Source: Limnohabitans sp. 103DPR2 (GTDB lineage Bacteria; Pseudomonadota; Gammaproteobacteria; Burkholderiales; Burkholderiaceae_C). From it: 64,000 nucleotides of DNA. The stretch is taken from positions 2,356,001-2,420,000 of the forward strand of contig NZ_CP011834.1 in the NCBI RefSeq assembly GCF_001412575.1. The letters are read 5' to 3'. Below are positions 34,255 to 43,203 of the stretch, piece after piece (positions within the stretch are counted from its first letter, which is position 1; every line of letters starts with the position of its first letter). Below the pieces are notes generated by a model that worked only from the letters and a program-made list of their open reading frames with translations, was not told the DNA's origin and made no database searches. Both the position numbers and the translations under genes were made by a program.

Positions 34255-36011
34255 AAGCGATTGACCGATTCCCCAAAGGCATCTACCTTATCGACTTCGA
34301 GTTTCACCCCGTGGATCATCGCGAAGGCAATCCACCTAGACCAGTGTGTCTTGCTGTCAGGGAGTACATCACCGGGAGAGTTTGGCGGTATTGGGGCGAC
34401 GAATTACAAGTCATGAAAGAGGCCCCCTTCCCTTGTAGGGAAGGGGCGTTGACAGTTGCCTACTTTGCTAGTGCCGAGATGGATTGCTTCATAGCACTAA
34501 GTTGGGAATTGCCGCTCAACCTACTTGACCTGTATGTAGAGTTTCGCTCGCGAACCAATGGGCAACCGACCCCATATGGTGCCGGCTTGGTGGGGGCGCT
34601 GACGTTCTATGGTTTCCCCACAATGGAGTCTGCACAAAAAGATGAAATGCGCTTGCTTGTACTGAGTGGGGGGCCTTGGGAAGCTGAAGATAAAAAAGCG
34701 ATCCAAGACTACTGCCAAAGCGATGTCGATGCGATGCGCCCACTTTTAAGATTTCTTTATTCGCAAATCGATTGGCCCCGCGCGCTACACCGAGGTCGTT
34801 ACATGAAAGCTGTAGCAAGAATGCAGTCAGTCGGCGTACCTATTGATACAGAGGCCTTGCGGGCATGCATAGAAAACTGGGATGTCATAAAAGAGAAGCT
34901 GATTGCGAGCATTGATTCTGACTACGGTGTGTTTGATGGGCAAACTTTCAAAGCTTCACTTTGGGCCGCATATCTCGAACGTAACAATATCCAGTGGCCC
35001 CGATTGGATTCGGGCTCTCTCGCCCTAGATGATGAAACTTTTCGTCAGCAATCAAAGGCGTTTCCACAGGTTGCACCCATTCGAGAGTTACGGTCGGCAT
35101 TGTCAGAAATGCGACTTGCAAGCCTTACCGTTGGGTGCGATGGCCGAAATCGCTGCTTGCTCTCACCCTTCGCCTCGCGTACCGGCAGAAATCAACCATC
35201 AAACTCAAAGTTTATTTTTGGCCCATCTGTCTGGATGCGGTCACTCATCAAACCAAGACCTGGATTTGGGGTAGCGTACATTGACTACGCCCAGCAAGAG
35301 TTTGGGATAGCTGCGGCACTTTCCGACGACTTTGCAATGCAAGAAGCATATAGAAGTGGTGACCCTTATCTTGCATTTGCAAAGCAAGCTGGTGCAGTTC
35401 CGTTGCACGCAACAAAGAAAACACATGCTTCTGAGCGAGAGCAGTTCAAAGCTTGTGTTCTTGCCGTTCAATATGGCATGGGGGCGGAGGCACTGGCGCA
35501 GCGAATTGGTCAACCTGTCGCCCGCGCTAGACAATTACTTGAACTACACCGCCGCACCTATCCAAAGTTTTGGAGGTGGTCAGATGCAACAGTAGATGAG
35601 GCACAGCTCAACGGTCGCCTCTGGACTGTGTTTGGCTGGGAAATACGCCCATCACACCCGTTCAACCCAAGAAGCTTGCGCAACTTTCCCATGCAAGCAA
35701 ACGGCGCAGAGATGCTTCGGCTTGCTTGCATCTTCCTCACTGAAGCCGGCATCCGAGTATGCGCCCCGGTGCACGATGCATTAATGATCGAATCCACCTT
35801 AGATGTACTCGACGCAACCGTTGCCGAGGCTCAAAAACTTATGGCCGAAGCAAGCGCTGCCGTCCTCGGAGGCTTCGAATTAAACAGCGATGTGAAGATC
35901 ATTCGGTACCCAGCCCGATTCATGGATGAGCGAGGCGAATTAATGTGGAATAAGGTGATGGGCTTAATCGAACACGCCAATACGAAACCACTGGCTGAGT
36001 GCCAAGGGTAG
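34251..36011 (+). CDS. Family A DNA polymerase with proofreading exonuclease domain, island-encoded
   Basis: A 586-residue protein. The N-terminal part (1-170) is a DEDDy 3'-5' exonuclease: Asp15/Glu17 (YLIDFEF), Asp93 (LLDLYVEF), Tyr154/Asp158 (DYCQSDVDAM). The rest is a Pol I-type polymerase: motif A AYIDYAQQEFGIAAALSDD (Asp345, Glu350), motif B REQFKACVLAVQYGMG (Arg396, Lys400, Tyr408), and motif C PVHDALMIE (Asp509). Motif C has Ala where Pol I has Glu, and the motif B Phe is Leu. There is no 5' nuclease domain, and the protein is much shorter than the 928-residue E. coli Pol I. It probably copies or repairs element DNA. Confidence 0.93.
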   Translation: MKAIDRFPKGIYLIDFEFHPVDHREGNPPRPVCLAVREYITGRVWRYWGDELQVMKEAPFPCREGALTVAYFASAEMDCFIALSWELPLNLLDLYVEFRSRTNGQPTPYGAGLVGALTFYGFPTMESAQKDEMRLLVLSGGPWEAEDKKAIQDYCQSDVDAMRPLLRFLYSQIDWPRALHRGRYMKAVARMQSVGVPIDTEALRACIENWDVIKEKLIASIDSDYGVFDGQTFKASLWAAYLERNNIQWPRLDSGSLALDDETFRQQSKAFPQVAPIRELRSALSEMRLASLTVGCDGRNRCLLSPFASRTGRNQPSNSKFIFGPSVWMRSLIKPRPGFGVAYIDYAQQEFGIAAALSDDFAMQEAYRSGDPYLAFAKQAGAVPLHATKKTHASEREQFKACVLAVQYGMGAEALAQRIGQPVARARQLLELHRRTYPKFWRWSDATVDEAQLNGRLWTVFGWEIRPSHPFNPRSLRNFPMQANGAEMLRLACIFLTEAGIRVCAPVHDALMIESTLDVLDATVAEAQKLMAEASAAVLGGFELNSDVKIIRYPARFMDERGELMWNKVMGLIEHANTKPLAECQG

Positions 36012-36062
36012 CACTGGCTTACTCCCCTCCCCGTCCAATCTATTTATTTGTCTTAGATATAT

Positions 36063-36440
36063 ATGTACCCCAATGACCGATTAGTGCCGACTGTAAAGTT
36101 GAATTACTCAGCGGCTAACGGGTTCCAAGCTACTAAACGCGAGGGACTGTTTATCAAAGGGCCAATTCCGATGTCATGGCTTTCTTCAGCAGCAAAGCTG
36201 CCGGGTAAGGGGTTCCATGTGGCATTAGCGCTCTTCTGGCTTGCTGGCATGAAGCCACAGGGCAAAGTCAAGATGACGCGTCAGGCCCAGAACCTTTTCA
36301 ACGTCTCGGATGACGCCTACAGAGACGCACTGCCAAGATTGGAAGAGGCGGGGTTAATCAAGGTTTGGCGTGCTCCGGGACAGCGTGCGCAAGTCGAGAT
36401 TGCTCACCACATTACCCAAGCAACTGAACCCGGTCCTTGA
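36063..36440 (+). CDS. Small winged-helix-like hypothetical protein
   Basis: A 125-residue protein. Residues 50-115 look like a winged helix: GFHVALALFWLAGMKPQ, LFNVSDDAYRDALPRLEEAG, LIKVWRAPGQRAQVEI. I do not recognise a named family. It lies 51 bases after the polymerase gene in the same direction and may regulate the module. Confidence 0.6.
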   Translation: MYPNDRLVPTVKLNYSAANGFQATKREGLFIKGPIPMSWLSSAAKLPGKGFHVALALFWLAGMKPQGKVKMTRQAQNLFNVSDDAYRDALPRLEEAGLIKVWRAPGQRAQVEIAHHITQATEPGP

Positions 36441-36518
36441 GGTCCTTGGTTAATTAATTTTTCGTCGCCTCGTTTGACCCCCCTATTACTATGCAAATCG
36501 ATGTCTAGGAACTTGACA

Positions 36519-36908
36519 ATGACAACTGCTGGAGGGCGCATCCGCTGCACTCAATGTCAAGCGCTGGCCAAGAGTACCCAGCAACAGTGCCGACGACCTG
36601 CAACTAGTGGCAAGCGTGTTTGCAAACTACATGGCGGTAATTCCACGGGTCCCAAGACTCTGGAAGGCCGACAGCGTTGCGCTGAGGCACGACTGGTACA
36701 CGGGCAAGAAACTGCCAGAAATCGAAAAAATCGCAGCCTCGCCAGCGCCCGATTGGCGGTACTAGAGTGGGCCGGTCACTCGCTGCAGATCATGCATGGC
36801 CCCCGTACTCGAGGACCGAAACCCGTCCGTATGGATGAGGTTGAGTTAGAGCTTCAGCAAGCAGTGTGCCAAATCTTGCTTCGAACATACGCGAAAAATT
36901 ACCCATAG
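36519..36908 (+). CDS. HGGxSTGPKT-motif small Cys protein
   Basis: A protein of about 129 residues with a Cys-rich N-terminus (IRCTQCQALAKS, QQCRRPATSGKRVCKLHGG) and the motif HGGNSTGPKTLEGRQR followed by VHGQETARNR. This motif family is common in mobile elements; I recall no confirmed function, although some members are labelled terminase-like. I chose the ATG at 36519 because AGGA lies 8 bases upstream; ATG 36501 and an earlier start at 36474 are possible. Confidence 0.7.
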   Translation: MTTAGGRIRCTQCQALAKSTQQQCRRPATSGKRVCKLHGGNSTGPKTLEGRQRCAEARLVHGQETARNRKNRSLASARLAVLEWAGHSLQIMHGPRTRGPKPVRMDEVELELQQAVCQILLRTYAKNYP

Positions 36909-36985
36909 AAAGTTTTGGACGACCTGTTGTAGCGGCCTGAACGCGCAAGTTTGAGGCCATACGCTGGCCACCAAGGAGAACCCCA

Positions 36986-37432
36986 GTGACTGAACCCGTC
37001 GTGGCCCGCGTGGCCGCCCTCAAAACCGCTAGTACCGCCGAGCTCAAGCAGATGTGGCGGGACCTCTTCCACCAGGACGCGCCCCCGTTCAACCGCCGCT
37101 TCCTTGAAACACGCCTGGCGTACCGCATCCAGGAGTTGGCCTACGGAGGCCTGAAGCGCGAGACTGCAAAGCGCCTTGAACTGCTGGGCGAACAACTCGA
37201 TGGCGGCAAGCAGGAGGTCCGGCGCCGTCGGCTGGACAACCGCCCGATCGCCGGGACTCGACTGATCCGCGAATGGCAAGGCACACCTTGCGAGGTCGTG
37301 GTGGGTGTCGACCACTTCGACTACCAGGGCCGGCGGTACAAATCTCTGTCGAGCATCGCGCGCGCCATTACTGGCACCAACCGCAACGGGTGGGCCTTCT
37401 TCGGGCTAAGCTCGGCAAGGAGCACCGCATGA
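36986..37432 (+). CDS. DUF2924 protein
   Basis: A 148-residue protein with the DUF2924 pattern: ELKQMWRDLFHQDAPPFNRR, FLETRLAYRIQELAYGGL, GTRLIREWQGTPCEVVV, YQGRRYKSLSSIARAITGT and NRNGWAFFGL. It is known as the constant partner of a serine recombinase in many alpha- and betaproteobacterial elements. The ATG of the recombinase overlaps its stop. DNA here is visibly richer in GC than the preceding module. Confidence 0.88.
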   Translation: MTEPVVARVAALKTASTAELKQMWRDLFHQDAPPFNRRFLETRLAYRIQELAYGGLKRETAKRLELLGEQLDGGKQEVRRRRLDNRPIAGTRLIREWQGTPCEVVVGVDHFDYQGRRYKSLSSIARAITGTNRNGWAFFGLSSARSTA

Positions 37433-38775
37433 CGGCAGAGCGACGCCTGATCTGCGCCATCTACACGCGCAAGTCCACAGAAGAGGGACTCGACCAGAAC
37501 TTCAACTCGCTGGACGCGCAGCGTGATGCCTGTGAGAACTACATCGCCAGCCAAAAATCAGAGGGCTGGCTCATGGCGCGGGAGCGCTACGACGACGGGG
37601 GCTACTCCGGCGGCAACATGGAGCGCCCGGGCCTCAAAAAACTGCTGGACGACGTCCGCAGCGGCATGGTCGACATCATCGTCGTCTACAAAATCGACCG
37701 GCTGTCGCGATCACTCGCCGACTTTGCCAAGCTGGTCGAGATCTTTGATGAGCACAAGGTCACCTTCGTATCGGTGACGCAAGCCTTCAACACCACCACT
37801 TCCATGGGCCGGCTGACGTTGAACATCCTGCTGTCCTTTGCCCAGTTCGAGCGCGAGTTGGCTGGCGAGCGGGTGCGCGACAAGATTGCTGCCTCACGCC
37901 AGCGCGGTATCTGGATGGGTGGAATGCCACCCCTGGGCTATGACGTTTCAGACCGCAAGCTGATTCCCAACCCGCAAGAAGCGAAGATCGTCCGGGAAAT
38001 GTTCACGAGGTTTGCCGCGATGTCATCGATGGCCACGCTCGTGAGAGATATGCGCGCCAAGGGCGTCACATCCAAGTCGTGGACTACCGCCAAGGGGATC
38101 GAACGCCAAGGCAAGCTGATCACCAAGGGCTACGTCTACAAGGTGTTCAAGAACCCTGTCTACATCGGTATGGCCGCCTACAAGGGGCAGCAGTACCCGG
38201 GCGAACACAGCGCCATCATCGATCAAGAGGTCTGGGATACGGTGCAAGAACTGCTCAAAGCGGGCGACAAGCATGTCAAGGGCGGGGCCGGGATGCGCGA
38301 GACCAAGGCGCCGTCCATGTTGCGCGGGTTGATCTTTTCCCCGGAAGGCCGCGCCTTCACGCCGGGCTGGACCAGCAAGGGGCCCAAGCAGTACCGCTAC
38401 TACATAAACACCGACGCCACCAAGCTTGGTAAAGAAGCCTGCGAAGTCCGACGTGTGCCGGCTGGCGAAATCGAAGGGGTTGTGGTCGAGCAGTTGCGCG
38501 GCGTTTTGAGAGCGCCAGAAATCCTGGCCGAAGCGGTCCGGGAAGTCACCTTGTCTCGGCCAGACATCAGTGAGGCCGATGCCATCCAGACACTCCAGTC
38601 CATTGACCAGGTTTGGGATAACTTGTTTCCGGCTGAGCAGGCATGCATCGCTAAAGCGCTGATCGAGCGGATCACGGTTCGCACGGACGGTATCGACATC
38701 AAGTGGAAGTCCACCGGCATGACCAAACTGCTTCGCGACACGGTCATGCAACAGGCCTACAAGGAGGCTGCATGA
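37429..38775 (+). CDS. Serine recombinase (resolvase/invertase family, large type)
   Basis: A 448-residue recombinase. The N-terminal catalytic domain has the nucleophile Ser16 in AIYTRKSTEEG, SLDAQRDACENYI, YDDGGYSGGNMERPGL and YKIDRLSRSLADF. A Recombinase domain follows (GIWMGGMPPLGYDV, VYKVFKNPVYIGMAAYKG) and then a C-terminal DNA-binding part. The start at 37429 overlaps the DUF2924 stop; the longer open frame upstream is a shadow of that gene. Its stop overlaps the next gene (ATGA). It may mobilise its own cassette within the island. Confidence 0.92.
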   Translation: MTAERRLICAIYTRKSTEEGLDQNFNSLDAQRDACENYIASQKSEGWLMARERYDDGGYSGGNMERPGLKKLLDDVRSGMVDIIVVYKIDRLSRSLADFAKLVEIFDEHKVTFVSVTQAFNTTTSMGRLTLNILLSFAQFERELAGERVRDKIAASRQRGIWMGGMPPLGYDVSDRKLIPNPQEAKIVREMFTRFAAMSSMATLVRDMRAKGVTSKSWTTAKGIERQGKLITKGYVYKVFKNPVYIGMAAYKGQQYPGEHSAIIDQEVWDTVQELLKAGDKHVKGGAGMRETKAPSMLRGLIFSPEGRAFTPGWTSKGPKQYRYYINTDATKLGKEACEVRRVPAGEIEGVVVEQLRGVLRAPEILAEAVREVTLSRPDISEADAIQTLQSIDQVWDNLFPAEQACIAKALIERITVRTDGIDIKWKSTGMTKLLRDTVMQQAYKEAA

Positions 38776-39197
38776 CTCAAGCTGCGCAAATGCCGGAGAC
38801 GACCCACATCCCAATGACCTTTCGACCGCGGGGCGGCAAAACGGTCATCGTCTTGCCCGATGGATCGCGTGGTTTGGTGCGCCGCGAGGCAACGATCGAC
38901 AACACCATGATCAAGGTGATTGCACGCGGGTTCAGGTGGCAGCGCCTGCTTTATGACGGGACCTACGCCACCATCGAAGACCTGGCTGCCGCGGAGAAGA
39001 TCAACCCATCCTACGTCAGCCGTATCCTGCGGCTGGCCTACTTGTCGCCCAAAGTGGTTCAGGCAATCCTTGACGGATCACACCCAGCTTGGTTGACCAT
39101 GAGGGATCTGCTGGAGCCGTTCCCCATGGACTGGCAACTACAGGAAAAAAAGTTTCTTGCTCGGTTCGAAGAAAGCAATCTAACCTCCGAATACTAA
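38772..39197 (+). CDS. KorB/ParB-like helix-turn-helix protein
   Basis: A 141-residue protein. The block YATIEDLAAAEKINPSYVSR with ILRLAYLSPKVVQAILDG matches the helix-turn-helix of ParB/KorB-type proteins. The N-terminal half (PRGGKTVIVLPDGSRGLVRR) is basic. It is coupled to the serine recombinase (ATGA). DUF2924, recombinase and a protein like this form a recurrent three-gene cassette, so a role in recombinase targeting or control is likely but unproven. Confidence 0.72.
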   Translation: MTQAAQMPETTHIPMTFRPRGGKTVIVLPDGSRGLVRREATIDNTMIKVIARGFRWQRLLYDGTYATIEDLAAAEKINPSYVSRILRLAYLSPKVVQAILDGSHPAWLTMRDLLEPFPMDWQLQEKKFLARFEESNLTSEY

Positions 39198-39228
39198 GAC
39201 GTCAATCAAACGACTCCGGCGGGTTCAT

Positions 39229-40605
39229 TCAATGAGGAAACGTCAAGGTAAATCGAGTGATGCCGCGGGCAGAGCTGGCGTAGACGCTGCCGCCATGTGC
39301 TTCCACTATCGCCTTGGTGATGGCAAGTCCCAACCCCACCCCATCTGAGCCGAGATGCGAGCGCGCTTGGTCCACGCGATAGAAGCGGTCAAATAATCGT
39401 GGCATCAAGAGCGGATCAATGTCTTCGCCGCTGTTCTCAACTGAGATGTCGGTGCAGTTCGTCCGACTGGCAACAGTGATTTTTACGCAACTGCCTGAAG
39501 GCGCGTAACGTAGCGCATTCGACATGAGATTGCTCAATGCACGCCGGAACATAAGGCGGTCGCCCTGCACCGGGCCGTTCCCCTCCAGGGTTAGAGCAAT
39601 ACTCTTGTCGTCTGCCACAGCCTCGTAGAAGTCGATCAACGCTTGGACTTCATCTGCGGCCATGAAGTCTTCTTTGTGCGGTAGGTCCACCCTGCGTTCG
39701 GTTTTAGCCAACAGCAACATGTCAGACACCATGCGAGCCAGTCGCTGCAACTCCTCGGCGTTTGAAGCAAGAACATCCTTGTAAACCTCGTTCTCACGCT
39801 TGGAAGTCAAAGTAACCTGAGTCTGAGTGAGCAGGTTACTGATTGGCGTCCGAAGTTCATGAGCCAAGTCGGAAGAGAACTCAGACAATCGCTGAAAGTC
39901 ATCCTGGAGCCGCTCTAGCATCTGGTTGAGCGTCTTCGCCAAATCAGCCATCTCGATTGGCACAGACTGAACCGGCATGCAAGGCTGCAAACGCTGGGCG
40001 GTTACGGCAGCAGCATGCGCCTTAATGGCTCTTAGTGGAGCGAGGCCGTAATAGACCGCTGCCCATCCAAGCAAACCGCTGACGACGATTGCTGCTAGCG
40101 CATACAAGCCTAGTGCGTTCAAAAGCTCATTTAGAAAATGCTGATGGTGGGCCGTATCCATGGCAAGGCTGACCGTGAGTTGAATTCCTGGCGCGTACTG
40201 CGCCTCTGCCTGAAATTGCTGATGTCGGAATTCCTGCTGTCCGCGACGCCACCACATCAAAGCCATTAAAGGATTCACATCCGGAGGCAACTGCAGACGA
40301 TCAGCCGCAGGATAACCCTCGGTCTGAAAGAGGATTCGCCCATCACCACTGCTGACGCGCACGAAAAGTCCGTGGTGATGATTGAGCGATTCGTCGAGCC
40401 GGCGATCCAAATCTTTGGAGGATCTGCTACTTGCGATGATTTCGCCAATGAGATGTTGCTTGTCTTGCAGTGCACCGCGATCAAGGTCAACAAAGTGTTG
40501 ATCCGCCGCAGCCATGAATAGCCCGCCCAAACCCAGCACCACGCTGGAGGCCACCAGGGTAAAAAAAAGCGTAAGCCGGTGGGTCAACGATAGACGAGGC
40601 AACAC
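39229..40605 (-). CDS. copS: Heavy-metal (copper) sensor histidine kinase
   Basis: A 458-residue membrane kinase. Transmembrane segment near residues 10-30, periplasmic domain to about residue 160, second segment (LYALAAIVVSGLLGWAAVYY), HAMP domain. The H-box is SSDLAHELRTPISNLLTQTQ, then the ATPase domain with NLMSNALRYAPSG, DRFYRV and GVGLGLAITKAIV. The periplasmic region has a His-rich stretch (LNHHHGLF) and DTAHHQHF, consistent with CusS/CopS-type copper sensing. It is adjacent to copR in the same orientation with no gap, divergent from the copper operon. Confidence 0.9.
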   Translation of the reverse strand: MLPRLSLTHRLTLFFTLVASSVVLGLGGLFMAAADQHFVDLDRGALQDKQHLIGEIIASSRSSKDLDRRLDESLNHHHGLFVRVSSGDGRILFQTEGYPAADRLQLPPDVNPLMALMWWRRGQQEFRHQQFQAEAQYAPGIQLTVSLAMDTAHHQHFLNELLNALGLYALAAIVVSGLLGWAAVYYGLAPLRAIKAHAAAVTAQRLQPCMPVQSVPIEMADLAKTLNQMLERLQDDFQRLSEFSSDLAHELRTPISNLLTQTQVTLTSKRENEVYKDVLASNAEELQRLARMVSDMLLLAKTERRVDLPHKEDFMAADEVQALIDFYEAVADDKSIALTLEGNGPVQGDRLMFRRALSNLMSNALRYAPSGSCVKITVASRTNCTDISVENSGEDIDPLLMPRLFDRFYRVDQARSHLGSDGVGLGLAITKAIVEAHGGSVYASSARGITRFTLTFPH

Positions 40606-41292
40606 TCAGGGCTCCTGCGGCACTTCAAGCACGTATCCCATGCCCCGTACTGTCTGGATCAATTTGACCGCTTGCCCATCGTCGATTTTGATTCGCAAGC
40701 GTCGCATTGCCACTTCGATGACATTCGTGTCGGAATCGAAGTTCATATCCCACACTTGAGACGCAATCAAGGAGCGTGGTAATACCTCACCTTGTCGGCG
40801 CATCAGCAATTCGAGGAGACCGAATTCCTTTGCGGTCAGATCTATCCGGCGCCCACCTCGCGTAACGCGACGTCGCAGCAAATCCAGTTCTAAATCCGCC
40901 GTGCGCAGGGTGTTGCTATCCACTCCACCTCCGCGCCCACGGCGAAGAATTGTTCTCACCCGTGCCAAAAGCTCCGCAAAAGAAAATGGCTTGACCAGAT
41001 AGTCGTCAGCCCCCAGTTCAAGACCCTTGACGCGATCCTCGACCTGGTCGCGTGCGGTCAAAAATAGCACCGGCATGTCCAACCCGCGCCGACGCAATGA
41101 GGCCAACACTTGCCAGCCATCGAGTTCGGGAAGCATCACGTCAAGAACTACTAAGTTGTATTCACTATGCAGGGCCAGATGCAGCCCATCGGTGCCGTTG
41201 ACAGCCAAATCCGCGACGAATCCAGCCTCATTCAGTCCCTGGCGCAAATATTCGCCGGTCTTCGGCTCGTCTTCAACGATGAGTATTTTCAA
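40606..41292 (-). CDS. copR: Copper response regulator, OmpR family
   Basis: A 228-residue response regulator. Receiver domain [20 protein letters not shown] with phospho-acceptor Asp51 ([14 protein letters not shown]) and Lys in [14 protein letters not shown]. The C-terminal winged helix has [38 protein letters not shown] and [10 protein letters not shown]. It closely follows the CusR/CopR/PcoR pattern. It should bind the palindrome at 41352-41371 in the divergent promoter region and activate the copper operon. Confidence 0.93.
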   Translation of the reverse strand: MKILIVEDEPKTGEYLRQGLNEAGFVADLAVNGTDGLHLALHSEYNLVVLDVMLPELDGWQVLASLRRRGLDMPVLFLTARDQVEDRVKGLELGADDYLVKPFSFAELLARVRTILRRGRGGGVDSNTLRTADLELDLLRRRVTRGGRRIDLTAKEFGLLELLMRRQGEVLPRSLIASQVWDMNFDSDTNVIEVAMRRLRIKIDDGQAVKLIQTVRGMGYVLEVPQEP

Positions 41293-41351
41293 GAGTTAGC
41301 TCCATGTCCCGCGTAAGGGAAGTCTGCCAGAAAACCAGGGAAGTGACGCGC

Positions 41352-41371
41352 AGATGACAAATTTGTCATCT
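41352..41371. promoter_or_regulatory. CopR/CusR-type operator (cop box)
   Basis: AGATGACAAATTTGTCATCT is a perfect 20-bp palindrome in the 149-base region between copR and the copper operon. It contains TGACAAA-TTTGTCA, which matches the TGACA-N-TGTCA-type core known for E. coli CusR/PcoR boxes. It lies 60 bases from the copR start and 71 bases from the first operon gene. Confidence 0.88.
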
Positions 41372-41441
41372 TCAGATCATCTTCTCGACAGATGAGATAG
41401 CCAACACTACGCAGTCTTAACCACCCTCGGAAAAACCCTTG

Positions 41442-41756
41442 ATGCTCACCAAATTCAACATCTCCGGAGCCCTGGTGTCATGGTCGTGCTTGATCGTTTC
41501 CGGCGTAGCAGTTGCTGCCCCTGAGGAAAAAACCCAGCTCCAGCCACTGCCCAGCGAACTTCGCTACACGTCCAGCCTGACTAACTACAAAGGCTACACC
41601 GACCAGGCTGTGCAGTCTTGGCGTGGTGCAAATGACCGGGTGGGTCAAGTCGGAGGCTGGCGAGCTTATGCCAAAGAAATAGCCGAGCAACCCGCCTCGA
41701 ACGCTCAGCCTGCCGCCGACCCGCACGCCGGCCACCACAAAGGGACCCAGCGATGA
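41442..41756 (+). CDS. Small exported protein of the copper operon
   Basis: A 104-residue protein with a signal peptide (SGALVSWSCLIVSGVAVAA). The mature part has LPSELRYTSSLTNYKGYTDQ and VGQVGGWRAYAKEIAEQ. The C-terminus ends DPHAGHHKGTQR, a short His cluster that could bind copper. Proteins like this are seen at the head of TolC/multicopper oxidase operons, without a known function. It overlaps the next gene by four bases (ATGA). Confidence 0.78.
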   Translation: MLTKFNISGALVSWSCLIVSGVAVAAPEEKTQLQPLPSELRYTSSLTNYKGYTDQAVQSWRGANDRVGQVGGWRAYAKEIAEQPASNAQPAADPHAGHHKGTQR

Positions 41757-43186
41757 AGCGGCTGACCTCTCCTCGTGGCTTGAAACTCACAGCGGCGCTC
41801 GTTGGCATCGGAGTTCTGTCCGGTTGTGCCAGCGTCAGCCTCGAGCAGAACTTGCATCGAGTTAACCAGGAAACTGCCGCCTTTTCTGGCGGACAGGTTC
41901 AGCTTGCGCGGGATGCATCTGAACGCAAAGAACGGGACCTGGCTGCCTCACAACTGCTTCGGTCTCCCTTGGGGCAGAAGGAAGCCGTACAGCTGGCCTT
42001 ATTGAATAGTGCATCACTACAAGCATTGCTGGCTCAGGGATGGGCTGACGCCGCTGCTGGCGCACAAAGCGGGCGCATTTCTAACCCTGCATTCAGCTTT
42101 GAGCGAATGGTCAAAGGCGATGAGCTCGAGTTGGGGCGCGCTTTATCGTTTGGCCTTCTTGATGTGCTGACCCTGCCAGTGCGTCAAAACCTGGCACGAC
42201 AGCGAATTGAACAGGCGCAATTGCAACTGTCTGGTCAGGTCATTGATCACGTTACGCGCGTACGCCAGGCATGGGTTCGCGCAGTCGCAGCGCAGCAGAC
42301 TCTCAATTACGCGCAGCAAATTGTTGAGGCAGCAGAAGCAAGTTCCGAGTTGGCTCGGCGCATGCAGGCGGCTGGAAATTTCAATCGACTAAACCGCGCT
42401 CGCGAACAGGCTTTTTACGCAGACGCTGCCACCCGTTTAGCGACTGCCCAGCATCAGGTGACCTCAACCAGAGAAGAACTAGTCCGACTCCTCGGCCTGG
42501 ATGAAGCTCAAGCAAACATACTGCAACTCCCGCAGCGCTTGCCTGATTTGCCTAGAGAAGCTCTCGATGCCACTGCGATCGGAAGTATGGCCACAAGAAC
42601 TCGCTTGGACATTCAGCTGGCGCTCAACGGCATCAACTCGGCTGCGAAAGCACAAGGGATCACAAAGATCACAAGCTTCACTGATATTGAACTGATTGCA
42701 CGACGCAACACCACCTTTGACAACGCGTCCGGTAGCAGAAGCACTGCCCGAGGTTTTGAAGTCGATATCCGATTGCCGATTTTCGATTGGGGGGACATGC
42801 AACGAAGTGCGTGGAATGCACGCACGATTGCTGCAGCCCATAACCTTGAGGCCGCTGTACGCTCAGCAGGGTCCAACCTCAGGGAGAGCTATTCGGCATA
42901 TAGGACTGCCTATGACATCGCTCGACACCACCGCGATGAGGTGGTGCCAATCCGGAAGGTCATATCAGAAGAAAACCAGCTCCGATACAACGGAATGATC
43001 ATCGGCGTATTTGAGTTGTTGGCTGATGCAAAAGATCAAGTCAGCACAGTCATAGCAGCCATCAATGCTGAGCAGCAATTTTGGCTGGCAGACGCTGCTT
43101 TGAAGGCCTCGGTCATCGGCAGGCCTACAACTATGGCTATAGCACCTGCGGCTGCAGCAGCACCTACTGCCGCGGCCCCCCATTGA
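41753..43186 (+). CDS. TolC-family outer membrane lipoprotein
   Basis: A 477-residue protein. The lipobox is VGIGVLSGCASVS, so the mature protein is probably acylated at Cys25. Long helical repeats (RQNLARQRIEQAQLQLSGQV and RTAYDIARHHRDEVVPIRKV) give the outer membrane factor pattern. The C-terminus is Ala/Pro-rich. It is coupled to the preceding small gene. No inner-membrane pump or adaptor is in this operon, so it may work with a pump elsewhere or have another role in copper handling. Confidence 0.85.
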   Translation: MKRLTSPRGLKLTAALVGIGVLSGCASVSLEQNLHRVNQETAAFSGGQVQLARDASERKERDLAASQLLRSPLGQKEAVQLALLNSASLQALLAQGWADAAAGAQSGRISNPAFSFERMVKGDELELGRALSFGLLDVLTLPVRQNLARQRIEQAQLQLSGQVIDHVTRVRQAWVRAVAAQQTLNYAQQIVEAAEASSELARRMQAAGNFNRLNRAREQAFYADAATRLATAQHQVTSTREELVRLLGLDEAQANILQLPQRLPDLPREALDATAIGSMATRTRLDIQLALNGINSAAKAQGITKITSFTDIELIARRNTTFDNASGSRSTARGFEVDIRLPIFDWGDMQRSAWNARTIAAAHNLEAAVRSAGSNLRESYSAYRTAYDIARHHRDEVVPIRKVISEENQLRYNGMIIGVFELLADAKDQVSTVIAAINAEQQFWLADAALKASVIGRPTTMAIAPAAAAAPTAAAPH

Positions 43187-43203
43187 TTGAAGGACGGTCT
43201 CAA

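Noticed and set aside
38023..38814. 263-aa minus-strand frame opposite the serine recombinase
   Set aside because: Shadow frame in GC-rich DNA; the recombinase on the plus strand has full motifs and coupled neighbours.
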